A stretch of DNA of 39,028 nucleotides from Paraburkholderia elongata (GTDB lineage: Bacteria > Pseudomonadota > Gammaproteobacteria > Burkholderiales > Burkholderiaceae): positions 1-39,028 of the forward strand of contig NZ_WOEZ01000003.1 in NCBI RefSeq assembly GCF_013177735.1, in the 5' to 3' direction. Under the pieces are notes generated by a model. It was not told where the DNA came from, ran no database searches, and saw nothing but the letters and a program-made list of their open reading frames with translations. Each line of letters begins with the position of its first letter. Within the stretch, counting starts at the first letter, position 1. Positions 32,029 to 39,028 of this stretch are shown piece after piece. The position numbers were made by a program, and so were the translations under genes.

Positions 32029-32799
32029 TCAGTTCGTTGTTGTCCGCATCGCGCGATACTCCCGCCGCACGATATCCATCAGTTCCTCGACCGACGTGCT
32101 GGCTGCCTCCCGCTGGTAAGTGACACGTCCGCGCTGCATCAGCATCACACGATCCGCGATGTCGAGCGTCTGCGCGTAGTTGTGCATGATCATGACGATA
32201 GACAGACCCCCTTTGCTCTTGAGCCGAAGGATCAGGTCGATGATCAGTCCAGCTTCGCGGGCGCCCATCGCGGCGAGCGGTTCGTCAAGCAGCAGTATCC
32301 TTGCATCCGAATTGACCGCGCGAGCGACCGCGATAGCCTGCCGCTGTCCGCCGGAAAGTTGCTCGACCGGCAGGTCGACCGAAGGCACGTGCACGCCGAT
32401 TTCCTCAAGACACTCGGCGGCGCGCTCACGCATGGCGCGATTGTTCAACAGGCGAAACGGCCCGCGACGTATGATTTCCCGGTTCAGGAACATGTTGTGA
32501 TAGATGCTCAGCGAATTGGCAAGCGCCAGGTCCTGGTAGACGCATTCAATGCCGAGCGAACGGGCGTGATCAACGGAGCGAAGCAACGTTTCCTCGCCGC
32601 CTACAAATAGTTTGCCGCTGGTCTGCTGATGAAAACCAGTCAGAATCTTGATCAACGTCGATTTGCCTGCGCCATTGTCGCCAAGCACGCCAAGGATCTC
32701 ACCCTGTCTTAGTGTCAGCGTGACGCCATCGAGCGCGGTGACCGCGCCGAAACGCTTGACGATATCTTCGCCGCGCAGCACCTCCAGCACCTCGGACAT
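32029..32799 (-). CDS. ABC transporter ATP-binding protein (sugar type)
   Basis: This 256-aa single-domain ATPase powers a carbohydrate importer. Walker A is GDNGAGKST (40-48), signature LSGGQ (148-152), Walker B ILLLDEP (168-174), and the H-loop His206 in MIMHNY. It resembles the one-domain FrcA-type proteins rather than the two-domain RbsA. The start at 32799 overlaps the permease stop by one base (TAATG), showing translational coupling. It is the last gene of the binding-protein/permease/ATPase operon. Cytoplasmic face of the inner membrane. Confidence 0.94.
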   Translation of the reverse strand: MSEVLEVLRGEDIVKRFGAVTALDGVTLTLRQGEILGVLGDNGAGKSTLIKILTGFHQQTSGKLFVGGEETLLRSVDHARSLGIECVYQDLALANSLSIYHNMFLNREIIRRGPFRLLNNRAMRERAAECLEEIGVHVPSVDLPVEQLSGGQRQAIAVARAVNSDARILLLDEPLAAMGAREAGLIIDLILRLKSKGGLSIVMIMHNYAQTLDIADRVMLMQRGRVTYQREAASTSVEELMDIVRREYRAMRTTTN

Positions 32800-33800
32800 T
32801 ACAACTCTCCCTTGCGCGCGAGACGAACCACGTGGATGTTGAAGATCATCGCCCCGAGGATCGCGGCGCCGAGAATCATGTTGAAGGTGAAGGCGTTGAT
32901 GCCGATCAGCGTGAAGCCGTCGTTGAGAATGCCAAGCACCGCCGCGCCGATCAGCCCACCAATGATCGTGCCTGATCCACCGGCGAGCGGCGTGCCGCCA
33001 ATCACGGCTGCGGCAACGGCCAGAAACATGATCTGGTTACCGCCCGCTTGCGGATCGATCGACGTGATACGAAAACCTTCCAGGATCCCGGTAAATCCGG
33101 CAAGCAGCGCGGCGAGAATGAAGTTGCCGAGCTTCAGGCGCCTGACCTGTATCCCCGCTTCGCTCGCGCCCAGCGGATTCGCGCCCGACGCGATCGTATG
33201 CAAACCCCAGCGTGTATGGCGAAGCAGCACGTGCATCACAGCGGCAATGGCAAGCGTCCAGATGATCTCGCTGTAACCCCATTCCCCCATGAACGCCGCA
33301 AACGCCGAATCCCCCGGTGGCGAAACCGGTGTGCCCCGTGAGATCGTCAGCGTGAGGCCGTTCACGAAGAACAACGTACCGAGCGTCGTCACGAAGGACG
33401 GGATGCGCAAGTACACCGTCACCGCGCCGTTAATCAACCCGACGAGGCCCGCTGCAATCACGCCGGTGAACATCGCAAGCCATGCCGGCAAGCCAGCCTC
33501 GAGGCCAAAATGCATGATGAAAGGCGCAAACGCAAAGACCATCCCGGCGGAGAGATCAATCTCCCCACCGATCATCAGCATGATTTCACCAAAGGCAATG
33601 ATCGCCACCGGGGCGATGAACTGCGAAAGATTCTGAAGACTCGCGCTGGTCAGCAGGAAGTCATGGTTGACTGTCTCGAAGTAGATGCTGAGGATCAGCG
33701 CAACCGCAAAGATGCGAATCTCGCTGGAACGCCCGAGCGCGCTCGACCAGCGCCTCGGACGTATAGCGGTTTTTTGAGCAGCCGTCACGGAAGACGTCAC
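32799..33800 (-). CDS. ABC transporter permease (sugar type)
   Basis: This 333-aa protein of the RbsC/BPD_transp_2 family has about nine membrane segments. Typical marks are APVAIIAFGEIMLMIGGEIDLS with the family Gly-Gly-Ile/Gly-Glu-Ile-Asp-Leu-Ser motif, IPSFVTTLGTLFFVNGL, and ASGANPLGASEAGIQVRR in the EAA-like loop. It forms the inner-membrane pore with the ATPase. The start overlaps the stop of the binding-protein gene by four bases (33797-33800). Confidence 0.94.
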   Translation of the reverse strand: MTSSVTAAQKTAIRPRRWSSALGRSSEIRIFAVALILSIYFETVNHDFLLTSASLQNLSQFIAPVAIIAFGEIMLMIGGEIDLSAGMVFAFAPFIMHFGLEAGLPAWLAMFTGVIAAGLVGLINGAVTVYLRIPSFVTTLGTLFFVNGLTLTISRGTPVSPPGDSAFAAFMGEWGYSEIIWTLAIAAVMHVLLRHTRWGLHTIASGANPLGASEAGIQVRRLKLGNFILAALLAGFTGILEGFRITSIDPQAGGNQIMFLAVAAAVIGGTPLAGGSGTIIGGLIGAAVLGILNDGFTLIGINAFTFNMILGAAILGAMIFNIHVVRLARKGEL

Positions 33801-34876
33801 CCTTTGATCGCACCTGTGCGTGGCACGATCTGGGCTTTCGTGCTCTTGCCTTCATAGCGCGTCGACGTGTTCAGGTATGGATCGACGGTGCCCTTGGTGA
33901 CGAACTTCAGGCCCGTGTTGACATTGGCCGGCCCAACGAGCCCACCGGAGGCGAGAAACACGAATGCTTCCACTACCGTATAAAAACCCTGCACGTACGG
34001 CTGCTGGTCGATCGTGAAGTCGAGGAAGCCCTTGTGAATCAGATCGACCGTGCGCGGCAACAGATCGAAGCCACCGCCGTGGACGCCTTTAGACGGCAGG
34101 TTGGATTCTTTCATCACCTCGGCGACGCCCTGGGTGCTGCCCGCGTCCACCGCGAACATGCCTTTGAGATCCTGGTGGCCGAGAAAGAAGGACTTGATCT
34201 TCGATAGCTCTTCGTTGACGGTCGCGCCGGTTGCGATGGTCTGCACGTCGATCTTCTTGCCCGATTTCTTGATTGCGGCTGCTGCACCGTCAAGCCGTGG
34301 CTGAATGTTGAGTTGGCCTGGCGTTGCGATAAAAAGCGCGACGAGGCCGCTATCGATGAGGTTTGCGATTCGCTCGCCCATTTGATAGCCAGACAGATAA
34401 AGATCCTGGCCGATATAGGCAAGGCGCGGATTCGTCGAACCGGAGGGCGCATCGGCGTTATAGGCAAATACGGGAATGCCGGCGTCGAGTGCGGCCTGAA
34501 TGGGTTTATCGAACGCCTTCGGGTCAACGATCGGTACGGCGATTGCGTCGGCTTTCCCGGCAATTGCCGCATTGACCGCGTTCACCATTTCGCCGATGTC
34601 GGCATTCGCCGAGCCGGTCCATTGGTAGTCCATCCCCAGCAAAGCGGTCGCATCCTGAATGCCGTATTGCGTCGGAACGAAGAACGGATTCGTTGTGACG
34701 TGGTTGACGAATACGATCTTCCATCGCTTGTGTGCCGGGAACGAACCGGCTTCCGCTGCCTGGGCCGGCGTGATCATTCCACCCATTAGCGCCAGTGCTG
34801 CAGACAGGCCCGCGCCCTGCAGCAATCCCCGACGCATGCCTTGCACTTCGTCCTTGTCTTCTTTCGCTTGCGCCAT
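33797..34876 (-). CDS. Sugar ABC transporter periplasmic binding protein
   Basis: This 359-aa protein of the periplasmic-binding-protein type 1 family begins at ATG 34876 after GGGAG. An N-terminal twin-arginine-like signal (MRRGLLQGAGLSAALALMGG, residues about 14-33) is followed by the mature domain. Ribose/xylose-type motifs are present: FFVPTQYGIQDATALLG, AIAGKADAIAVPIVDPKAF and FDLLPRTVDLIHKGFLDFTID. A longer start at 34948 is unlikely. It is the first gene of the operon and the sugar is unknown. The RR pair may permit Tat export, but Sec export is as plausible. Confidence 0.93.
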   Translation of the reverse strand: MAQAKEDKDEVQGMRRGLLQGAGLSAALALMGGMITPAQAAEAGSFPAHKRWKIVFVNHVTTNPFFVPTQYGIQDATALLGMDYQWTGSANADIGEMVNAVNAAIAGKADAIAVPIVDPKAFDKPIQAALDAGIPVFAYNADAPSGSTNPRLAYIGQDLYLSGYQMGERIANLIDSGLVALFIATPGQLNIQPRLDGAAAAIKKSGKKIDVQTIATGATVNEELSKIKSFFLGHQDLKGMFAVDAGSTQGVAEVMKESNLPSKGVHGGGFDLLPRTVDLIHKGFLDFTIDQQPYVQGFYTVVEAFVFLASGGLVGPANVNTGLKFVTKGTVDPYLNTSTRYEGKSTKAQIVPRTGAIKG

Positions 34877-35321
34877 CTCGATCTCCCGTCTCTCAGATGT
34901 TGAACACTTCACTGTCCATGACGGCGCAAGCAGGAAAAGCCCCGGCAAAAAAACACCGGAGCTTGGGCATCACTTCTTTCATGAAACCCACGTGCACGCG
35001 CGTACGCATGACTACCCACCAGAAAATGCTATATCACGCCCTTTTACCTACTAATCAATGTATACCCTTAACTAGTCGGACTAATTAGTTTTTGCGGTGC
35101 AGCGCAGTCTTCCATATTCGCATCCGGCAGTGCAGCGCAACACGATGACGGGACAGGCTGGGCTCGTTCGGCGCGGGTCATGCGTTGGCAAAATGATCTG
35201 CACAATGCACCGCCTTAATAGTATGACTATCAGAGTTCGCGACTGGAAAGAGAGGAGTGTGGAGTACGTAAAGCGTCCGCAACGCTCTGCTCATGGGATC
35301 GGCTCAGCCGCCACGTTCGGA
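34877..35321. other. Promoter gap between GntR and binding-protein genes
   Basis: This 445-base stretch has no coding frame I would accept. It holds the operator and promoter candidates at 35053-35089 and the leader of the binding-protein gene, including A/T-rich sequence around 35020-35095, the most A/T-rich patch of the region. Confidence 0.5.
35053..35089 (-). promoter_or_regulatory. Operator/promoter of the sugar ABC operon
   Basis: TAGTC-G-GACTA (35073-35083) is a perfect 5-1-5 dyad that fits the FadR-subfamily GntR consensus TNGTNNNACNA. ACTAATTAGT (35080-35089) is an overlapping second dyad. On the minus strand TTGATT (35053-35058) could be a -35 box (with -10 GATATA 17 bases further), or TATACA (35059-35064) a -10 box with the operator in its spacer. 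Either way the dyad overlaps or abuts the promoter, so repression by the neighbouring GntR protein is likely. Confidence 0.55.
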
Positions 35322-36056
35322 TTAGGGTTGTGTCTGAAACTGGCTGCCGGTTTCCAGAACGCTCTCCGCGTCCGCGCGTGCGTTGTCGAGCTGGACCAGA
35401 CTTGCTTGTCGCGCGCCCAGCGGGTCACGGCTCTGGATCGCAGTGAGAATCGCCTTGTGACGCGGCAACGAAAGCGCATGCGTGTCGGGATGACGACTCG
35501 TCAGCTTGATCGATTCCGACAGGGCAAGTGACAGCATGTTGCCAATATAGGCCAGCAGGTCGTTGTGAGTGGCCGCCATGATCGCGCGGTGAAACTCGAG
35601 ATCCGGATCTAGTAGCGCGCTTGCGGTTTCCGCACGTTCCATCTGGTCGTAAGCAGATGCAATGCGCGCAAGATCCTCGCTTGTCGCAGCCGTGGCGGCG
35701 AGTGCAGCCGCCGCGGGTTCGATAACGCGGCGCACGGTCAGGAGCGAACTGAAGAACTCGCCTTCCGGAACACTGGTGATCGTCCAGTACAGGACATCGG
35801 GGTCGAGCATGTGCCATTCCGCGCGAGGCTTCACAACACTGCCGACACGCGGTTTCGACACGACCAGCCCTTTTGCCACGAGCACACGGGTAGCCTCGCG
35901 CAGCACGGGGCGGCTAACGCCATAGCGCTCGCACAGGACAGCCTCGGCAGGCAACCGCTGGCCCGGCTGTACCTTGCCGCCGACGATATCCATGCCGAGC
36001 TCCTGCACAATGCGGCCGTGCAGGCTCTTGCGCTGTTGCAGATGACGGTAGTCCAT
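35322..36056 (-). CDS. GntR-family (FadR/FCD) transcriptional regulator
   Basis: This 244-aa regulator has an N-terminal winged helix (residues 1-75: GQRLPAEAVLCERYGVSRPV, LREATRVLVAKGLVV) and an FCD effector domain (about 90-235). The FCD metal set is visible in DPDLEFHRAI, then SRHPDTH and LPRHKAI (Asp and three His). Sugar-acid and sugar regulators of this class repress their operons in the absence of ligand. The start at ATG 36056 matches the typical N-terminus; the ribosome site is weak. It lies upstream of the sugar ABC operon on the same strand, with a fitting operator in the gap. Confidence 0.9.
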   Translation of the reverse strand: MDYRHLQQRKSLHGRIVQELGMDIVGGKVQPGQRLPAEAVLCERYGVSRPVLREATRVLVAKGLVVSKPRVGSVVKPRAEWHMLDPDVLYWTITSVPEGEFFSSLLTVRRVIEPAAAALAATAATSEDLARIASAYDQMERAETASALLDPDLEFHRAIMAATHNDLLAYIGNMLSLALSESIKLTSRHPDTHALSLPRHKAILTAIQSRDPLGARQASLVQLDNARADAESVLETGSQFQTQP

Positions 36057-36600
36057 GGTCTGCGATTGCGGTCGTGTCCGGCTCAGTCTTGTGCCGACCA
36101 GTGCAGCGTTCTGGATGGCGCTTACCTCGTCGTCGACACGGATACGGGTTTGTTTCGTGGAGACAGGTTGCTCGTTCGAGCATAGCACGCGACATCTGGC
36201 GGGGCCTGGGCGCCGACGCCGGTCTTGTACTCGACCAATGATGCTGTGGTTGGGCGCTGTCATGCCCCGTTCTTTCCCTACTCTTTTGTAGGATATCTAC
36301 CCATCGGCGCTGTCAAAAGCGTGCGCGACAATCGTCTACAACACACTAGCCGGTCGGTCGTTCCGTCAAGATCATGCCTCGCCTTTTCCATTCGAAGATT
36401 GGCGGCATTCTCAGATTGCTTGCAATCCCGATGGCAATGCTCGCACCGCCGGTCTCGCAAACCCTTTCGGCCGATCAACGTTTCGATGTCACCGTGGGTG
36501 CTTTCTGTTCCGCGCGAAACGGTGCTGACTTTCAGTTGCCTAACGAAGTACCTGTCCAGTCGATCCGGCCCCTTCCGGCTGATGGCACGCATAAGGAAAG
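36057..36600. other. Gap with overlapping open frames but no supported gene
   Basis: Frames on both strands are open between about 36225 and 36650, but they have no ribosome site and no recognisable domain, and overlap each other. The GntR promoter must lie near 36060-36150. The rest shows nothing I can support. Confidence 0.4.
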
Positions 36601-36630
36601 TGCTATACAGGCTCGCTATCCGATGGATAG
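36601..36630 (+). promoter_or_regulatory. Extended -10 promoter with operator before DUF2946 gene
   Basis: TG-C-TATACA (36601-36609) is an extended -10 element with only a weak -35. Immediately after it, CTATCC-GAT-GGATAG (36616-36630) is a perfect 6-3-6 dyad that would cover the transcription start, 25 bases before the gene. This suggests repression of the DUF2946/barrel/TlpA genes by a dimeric regulator, not identified here. Confidence 0.45.
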
Positions 36631-36655
36631 AATCCTGAAAAATTTTTGATTACCC

Positions 36656-37021
36656 ATGAAGCTCCGCGCCCACAAACACTCTGTCGCATGGCTTGGCCTC
36701 ATCGCCATGTGGCTCGTCGTTTTCGCGCCGCTCGTGAGTCAGTTGCTCGTTGCGTCCCGCGCCGATGATCCGGTCAGTGCCATTTGTTCGGCAGTCGACA
36801 GTGACGCTCCCGCCGCACACCATGCGTCTCCGGACAAGCTCGCGGCGTGTGGATACTGCGATCTCCTCGCTCATCATGTAGCCGCTCTGAGCGTCCCTCC
36901 GGCCGGCCTCGTTGCAACGCTATTGGTAGCGGATGCGCAAGTATCGGCGCCGCCCCCGTTTGTCCCTCACGCCGCCGCGTTTCCATCTGGCCGGCCTCGC
37001 GATCCTCCCGTCCTTTCCTAG
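36656..37021 (+). CDS. DUF2946 family protein
   Basis: This 121-aa protein has an N-terminal membrane segment (WLGLIAMWLVVFAPLVSQLL, about residues 12-31) and the DUF2946 core with AACGYCDLLAHH (Cys-x2-Cys near 65-68, two His following). It probably sits in or is exported across the inner membrane, and may bind copper or another metal through the Cys/His set. DUF2946 genes are common next to copper-handling genes. No strong ribosome site is visible before ATG 36656. The following genes (outer-membrane barrel, TlpA) support an envelope metal/redox role. Confidence 0.82.
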   Translation: MKLRAHKHSVAWLGLIAMWLVVFAPLVSQLLVASRADDPVSAICSAVDSDAPAAHHASPDKLAACGYCDLLAHHVAALSVPPAGLVATLLVADAQVSAPPPFVPHAAAFPSGRPRDPPVLS

Positions 37022-37159
37022 TCGTTGTTTCTGTCAACCGCAGCGTCAGCCTGCTTCGTAATCAGGCCGTCGCGGCAGTCTGTCGTCTCAGGAAAACACG
37101 CACGTCCTTCCACCCGAGGAGGGGGTTGACGCGCGCCCGCATCGAGCGGAGAGGAAACC

Positions 37160-38218
37160 ATGTCTACCAACCAGAACGCGCTATTGCGCTGCACGCTGCC
37201 TTTCGTCATGGCCGCGATCTTTCCCGCTGCGGCTCACGCATGCGCCACTTGCGGCTGCTCCTTGAGCACCGATGCAGCGATGGGCTATTCCGCCGCCCCA
37301 GGCTGGCGAATCAACATCGAATACGACTTCATCAACCAGAACCAGTTGCGCAGCGGAACCGGTTCAGTGTCGAATACACAGCCCGCCAGTATCAATGACG
37401 CCGGTGGCAGCCAGGAGGTAGAGCGCCAGACGATCAATCGATACATCAATCTCGGCATCAGCTATAGCCCCAGCGCGAGCTGGAACTTCAGTGCGCTCAT
37501 TCCTTACATTTACCGTAGCCACACGACTTATGGCAACGCGACGACGGACCAGCTCACTCCCGACAACGTGAGCGGCGCAACCAGCAAAGGCCTGGGAGAC
37601 ATCAAGCTCATCGCCAGCTATCAGGGTTTTCTGCCCACGCACAATCTTGGATTGCAGCTTGGCGTCAAGTTACCCACGGGGCGGTATGGCGGTCAGAACG
37701 TCAACACCGGCGCAACCGTTGGGCACAATCCAGTGTTCTTCTCGAATGGCCCCAATGCGGCCGCAGGCCAGGCGCTCGACACCAGCTTGCAGCCGGGCAC
37801 CGGCAGTACTGACCTGATCGTAGGGGCCTACTATTACCAGGCGATCAGCCAGAATTTCGACGCGTTCATTAACGGGCAATTCCAGTCCGCAATCGTGGAA
37901 AACCTCGATCATGCGGGCGCGACATACCGCCCTGGAAATCTGGCCAGTGTGAGCCTCGGCCTACGCTATGAGGCGAACCCGAAGTGGGTTCCGCAGTTGC
38001 AGATCAACGTCACCCGCAAGAGCCGTGACCAGGGCACGCTCGCGGATACTGCGAACACAGCGGGAACGGTCGTTTATGTCAGCCCCGGCATCACCGTTAA
38101 CGTATGGAAAAACCTCGAGGTGTATGGCTTCGTGCAGCGTGCGATATACAGCAAGCTCGACGGTTATCAGTTGTTTCCACGCTGGACCGGCAACTTGGGG
38201 ATGAGCTATGCGTTCTGA
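37160..38218 (+). CDS. Outer-membrane beta-barrel-like protein with N-terminal CxxCxC
   Basis: This 352-aa protein has a signal peptide (about residues 1-27, FVMAAIFPAAAHA), directly followed by CATCGCSLS with Cys28, Cys31 and Cys33. The rest consists of repeated amphipathic beta strands (GWRINIEYDFINQNQ, RYINLGISYSPSASWNFSALIPYI, LGLQLGVKLPTGRYGG, VYGFVQRAIYSKLDGYQLFP), ending in YAF with a C-terminal aromatic residue, as in outer-membrane barrels. It resembles the MetA-pathway-of-phenol-degradation/transporter-like family. The Cys motif on the mature N-terminus could bind a metal or act as redox site. The start follows AGAGGA. Its stop overlaps the TlpA gene by 11 bases. Confidence 0.8.
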   Translation: MSTNQNALLRCTLPFVMAAIFPAAAHACATCGCSLSTDAAMGYSAAPGWRINIEYDFINQNQLRSGTGSVSNTQPASINDAGGSQEVERQTINRYINLGISYSPSASWNFSALIPYIYRSHTTYGNATTDQLTPDNVSGATSKGLGDIKLIASYQGFLPTHNLGLQLGVKLPTGRYGGQNVNTGATVGHNPVFFSNGPNAAAGQALDTSLQPGTGSTDLIVGAYYYQAISQNFDAFINGQFQSAIVENLDHAGATYRPGNLASVSLGLRYEANPKWVPQLQINVTRKSRDQGTLADTANTAGTVVYVSPGITVNVWKNLEVYGFVQRAIYSKLDGYQLFPRWTGNLGMSYAF

Positions 38219-38792
38219 CATATCGCGAGAGCCACTGGCGCAGACGGACCCTGCATCCACAATATCGGCTGCGCGGCGCGCGTGGTTGCGTGCCGTGCTT
38301 GCAGTGTCTCTAGGTGTGGGCGGGTTGGGCCGCACATCGGCGACTCGCGCTGCCACGCTGGCTGTTGGTCAACCTGCTCCGCCTCTAGTCCTCCATACAC
38401 TGGATGGCCGGAGCATAAACAGCGCTGATCTGCTCGGCAAAGTGGTTATTCTGACGTTCTGGGCGACCTGGTGCGAGCCGTGCCGTGACGAGCTGCCTCT
38501 TTTGTCCGCCTACGCCGCGCGCAACGCAGATCGAGGGCTGCAAGTACTCGGGTTCAGTCTGGATGGAGCAGACGATCTGTCAACGGTACGCGAGGTGGCC
38601 GCTGACTTGAGCTTTCCGGTGGGGATGCTGGGCTGCGCCTGGGCAGGCGACTACGGGCGCATGTGGCGCATTCCGGTGAGCTTCACGATCGGACGAACGG
38701 GCCTTCTCGCGGACAACGGGTGGGACGACAAATATCCCGTTTGGACAACTGAGCGCTTGCAGCGTGTCGTCACGCCACTCCTAAGGCAATAG
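38208..38792 (+). CDS. TlpA-like thiol:disulfide interchange protein
   Basis: This 194-aa protein has an N-terminal membrane anchor or signal with an arginine pair (ARRAWLRAVLAVSLGVGGLG, about residues 22-41) and a thioredoxin fold (about 50-190). The active site is WATWCEPC (Cys-x2-Cys), and the cis-proline loop is RIPVSFTIG. It acts in the periplasm as a disulfide reductase or cofactor thiol donor, typically for cytochrome or copper-site maturation. The gene overlaps the barrel-protein stop by 11 bases, so its translation is coupled. The neighbouring CxxCxC motif is a candidate substrate, which is inference. Confidence 0.92.
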   Translation: MRSDISREPLAQTDPASTISAARRAWLRAVLAVSLGVGGLGRTSATRAATLAVGQPAPPLVLHTLDGRSINSADLLGKVVILTFWATWCEPCRDELPLLSAYAARNADRGLQVLGFSLDGADDLSTVREVAADLSFPVGMLGCAWAGDYGRMWRIPVSFTIGRTGLLADNGWDDKYPVWTTERLQRVVTPLLRQ

Positions 38793-39028
38793 ATGCGTGG
38801 GCGGCGGATGAATCAGAGCCTCTCGAGAACTTCAAGAAAGAGCAATATGCCGATGAAGAAGCCAATCCATCTTACCGTGGACATGAGGCTAGTGAGCCTA
38901 ACCCGACTTTCGCTATTCGCGCCTGAAAGCCACCGTTTTTCGCCATTTCCTGACCCGACCGCAGTCGTAAGTCCTTGATTTGTTGTGTGGTGGTGCGCGG
39001 GGGACGGCGAAAATCGCTTGTAGTGAAG
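38793..39028. other. Right-edge gap, no gene supported
   Basis: A 61-codon frame starts directly after the TlpA stop, and a shorter one at 38849, but neither product resembles a known protein and only a weak ribosome site is present. The rest shows no clear structure; TTTTTC at 38936 and the GC-rich end are unremarkable. Confidence 0.4.

Noticed and set aside
36225..36649. Overlapping frames of 91, 104 and 137 codons before the DUF2946 gene
   Set aside because: They overlap on both strands, lack ribosome sites and show no domain or plausible secondary-structure pattern.
38793..38978. 61-codon frame immediately after the TlpA gene
   Set aside because: No recognisable domain and irregular composition; the adjacent start is the chance result of the ATG after the stop codon.
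38960..39028. Possible degenerate tRNA 3' end on the minus strand at the right edge (TGGTGCGCGGGGGACGG)
   Set aside because: The expected T-loop sequence (GNNTCGAAC as read on this strand) is missing and no cloverleaf can be formed within the window.
1..39028. CRISPR arrays, rRNA, tRNA genes, phage modules
   Set aside because: No regularly spaced direct repeats, tRNA-like structures, rRNA signatures or phage structural genes were seen in the reading of both strands.

Overview
This looks like chromosomal accessory DNA from a high-GC betaproteobacterium of the Burkholderiaceae, most likely Paraburkholderia, Caballeronia or Burkholderia sensu lato. The assignment rests on codon usage and gene content: an IS4-family transposase with the Insertion-element-4 N-terminal domain, a DUF4148 protein, three LysR regulators, NnrU, DUF2934 and DUF2784 proteins, an EmrAB-NodT type efflux set and an NCS1 permease. 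No rRNA, tRNA, CRISPR array or phage module was found. Genes are mostly short operons separated by intergenic hairpins.

Layout. 1-769: the 5' part of an IS4-family transposase running off the left edge. 966-2141: a doubtful 26-codon peptide, a putative Fe(II)/2-oxoglutarate-type oxygenase and the nucleoside phosphorylase PpnP. 2293-8548: a redox/electrophile-defence neighbourhood with two LysR regulators, two SDR dehydrogenases, an AhpD-motif carboxymuconolactone decarboxylase-family protein, an Old Yellow Enzyme and an AhpC/TSA peroxiredoxin. 8721-11008: NnrU and an Nramp Mn/Fe transporter, then a scar (about 11048-11313) holding relics of an alcohol dehydrogenase 3' end and an amidohydrolase 5' end. 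11724-13426: five small proteins (two membrane proteins, DUF2934, two unknown). 13674-18903: a tripartite drug-efflux cluster (MFS pump, MarR repressor, outer-membrane factor, HlyD adaptor) carrying four related palindromes, TATCTG-N6-CAGATA, two of them inside the spacers of recognisable sigma70 promoters.

19086-22816: a bicupin, a LysR regulator whose stop codon overlaps it convergently, and a translationally coupled four-gene operon (AraC regulator, VOC protein, membrane protein, DUF1801). 22874-28571: a SnoaL-like protein, a DUF4148 exported protein, a secreted alpha/beta hydrolase divergent from a winged-helix/TolB-like/TPR regulator, a histidine-rich protein made of two repeats, and a small zinc-ribbon-like protein. 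28708-31792: an NCS1 nucleobase-type permease and an HtrA-type protease with an unusual Asp in its oxyanion loop. 32029-36056: a sugar-type ABC importer operon (binding protein, permease, ATPase) with a GntR/FadR-type regulator upstream and a matching TNGTNNNACNA operator in the gap. 36656-38792: DUF2946, an outer-membrane barrel-like protein with an N-terminal CxxCxC motif, and an overlapping TlpA thioredoxin, which together suggest a metal/redox periplasmic module.

I did not find a system I would call clearly new. The best candidates for follow-up are the self-contained MarR operator network, the barrel/TlpA/DUF2946 module, the AhpD/peroxiredoxin/OYE/SDR cluster, the HtrA with the altered oxyanion loop, and the soluble winged-helix/TPR regulator divergent from a secreted hydrolase.
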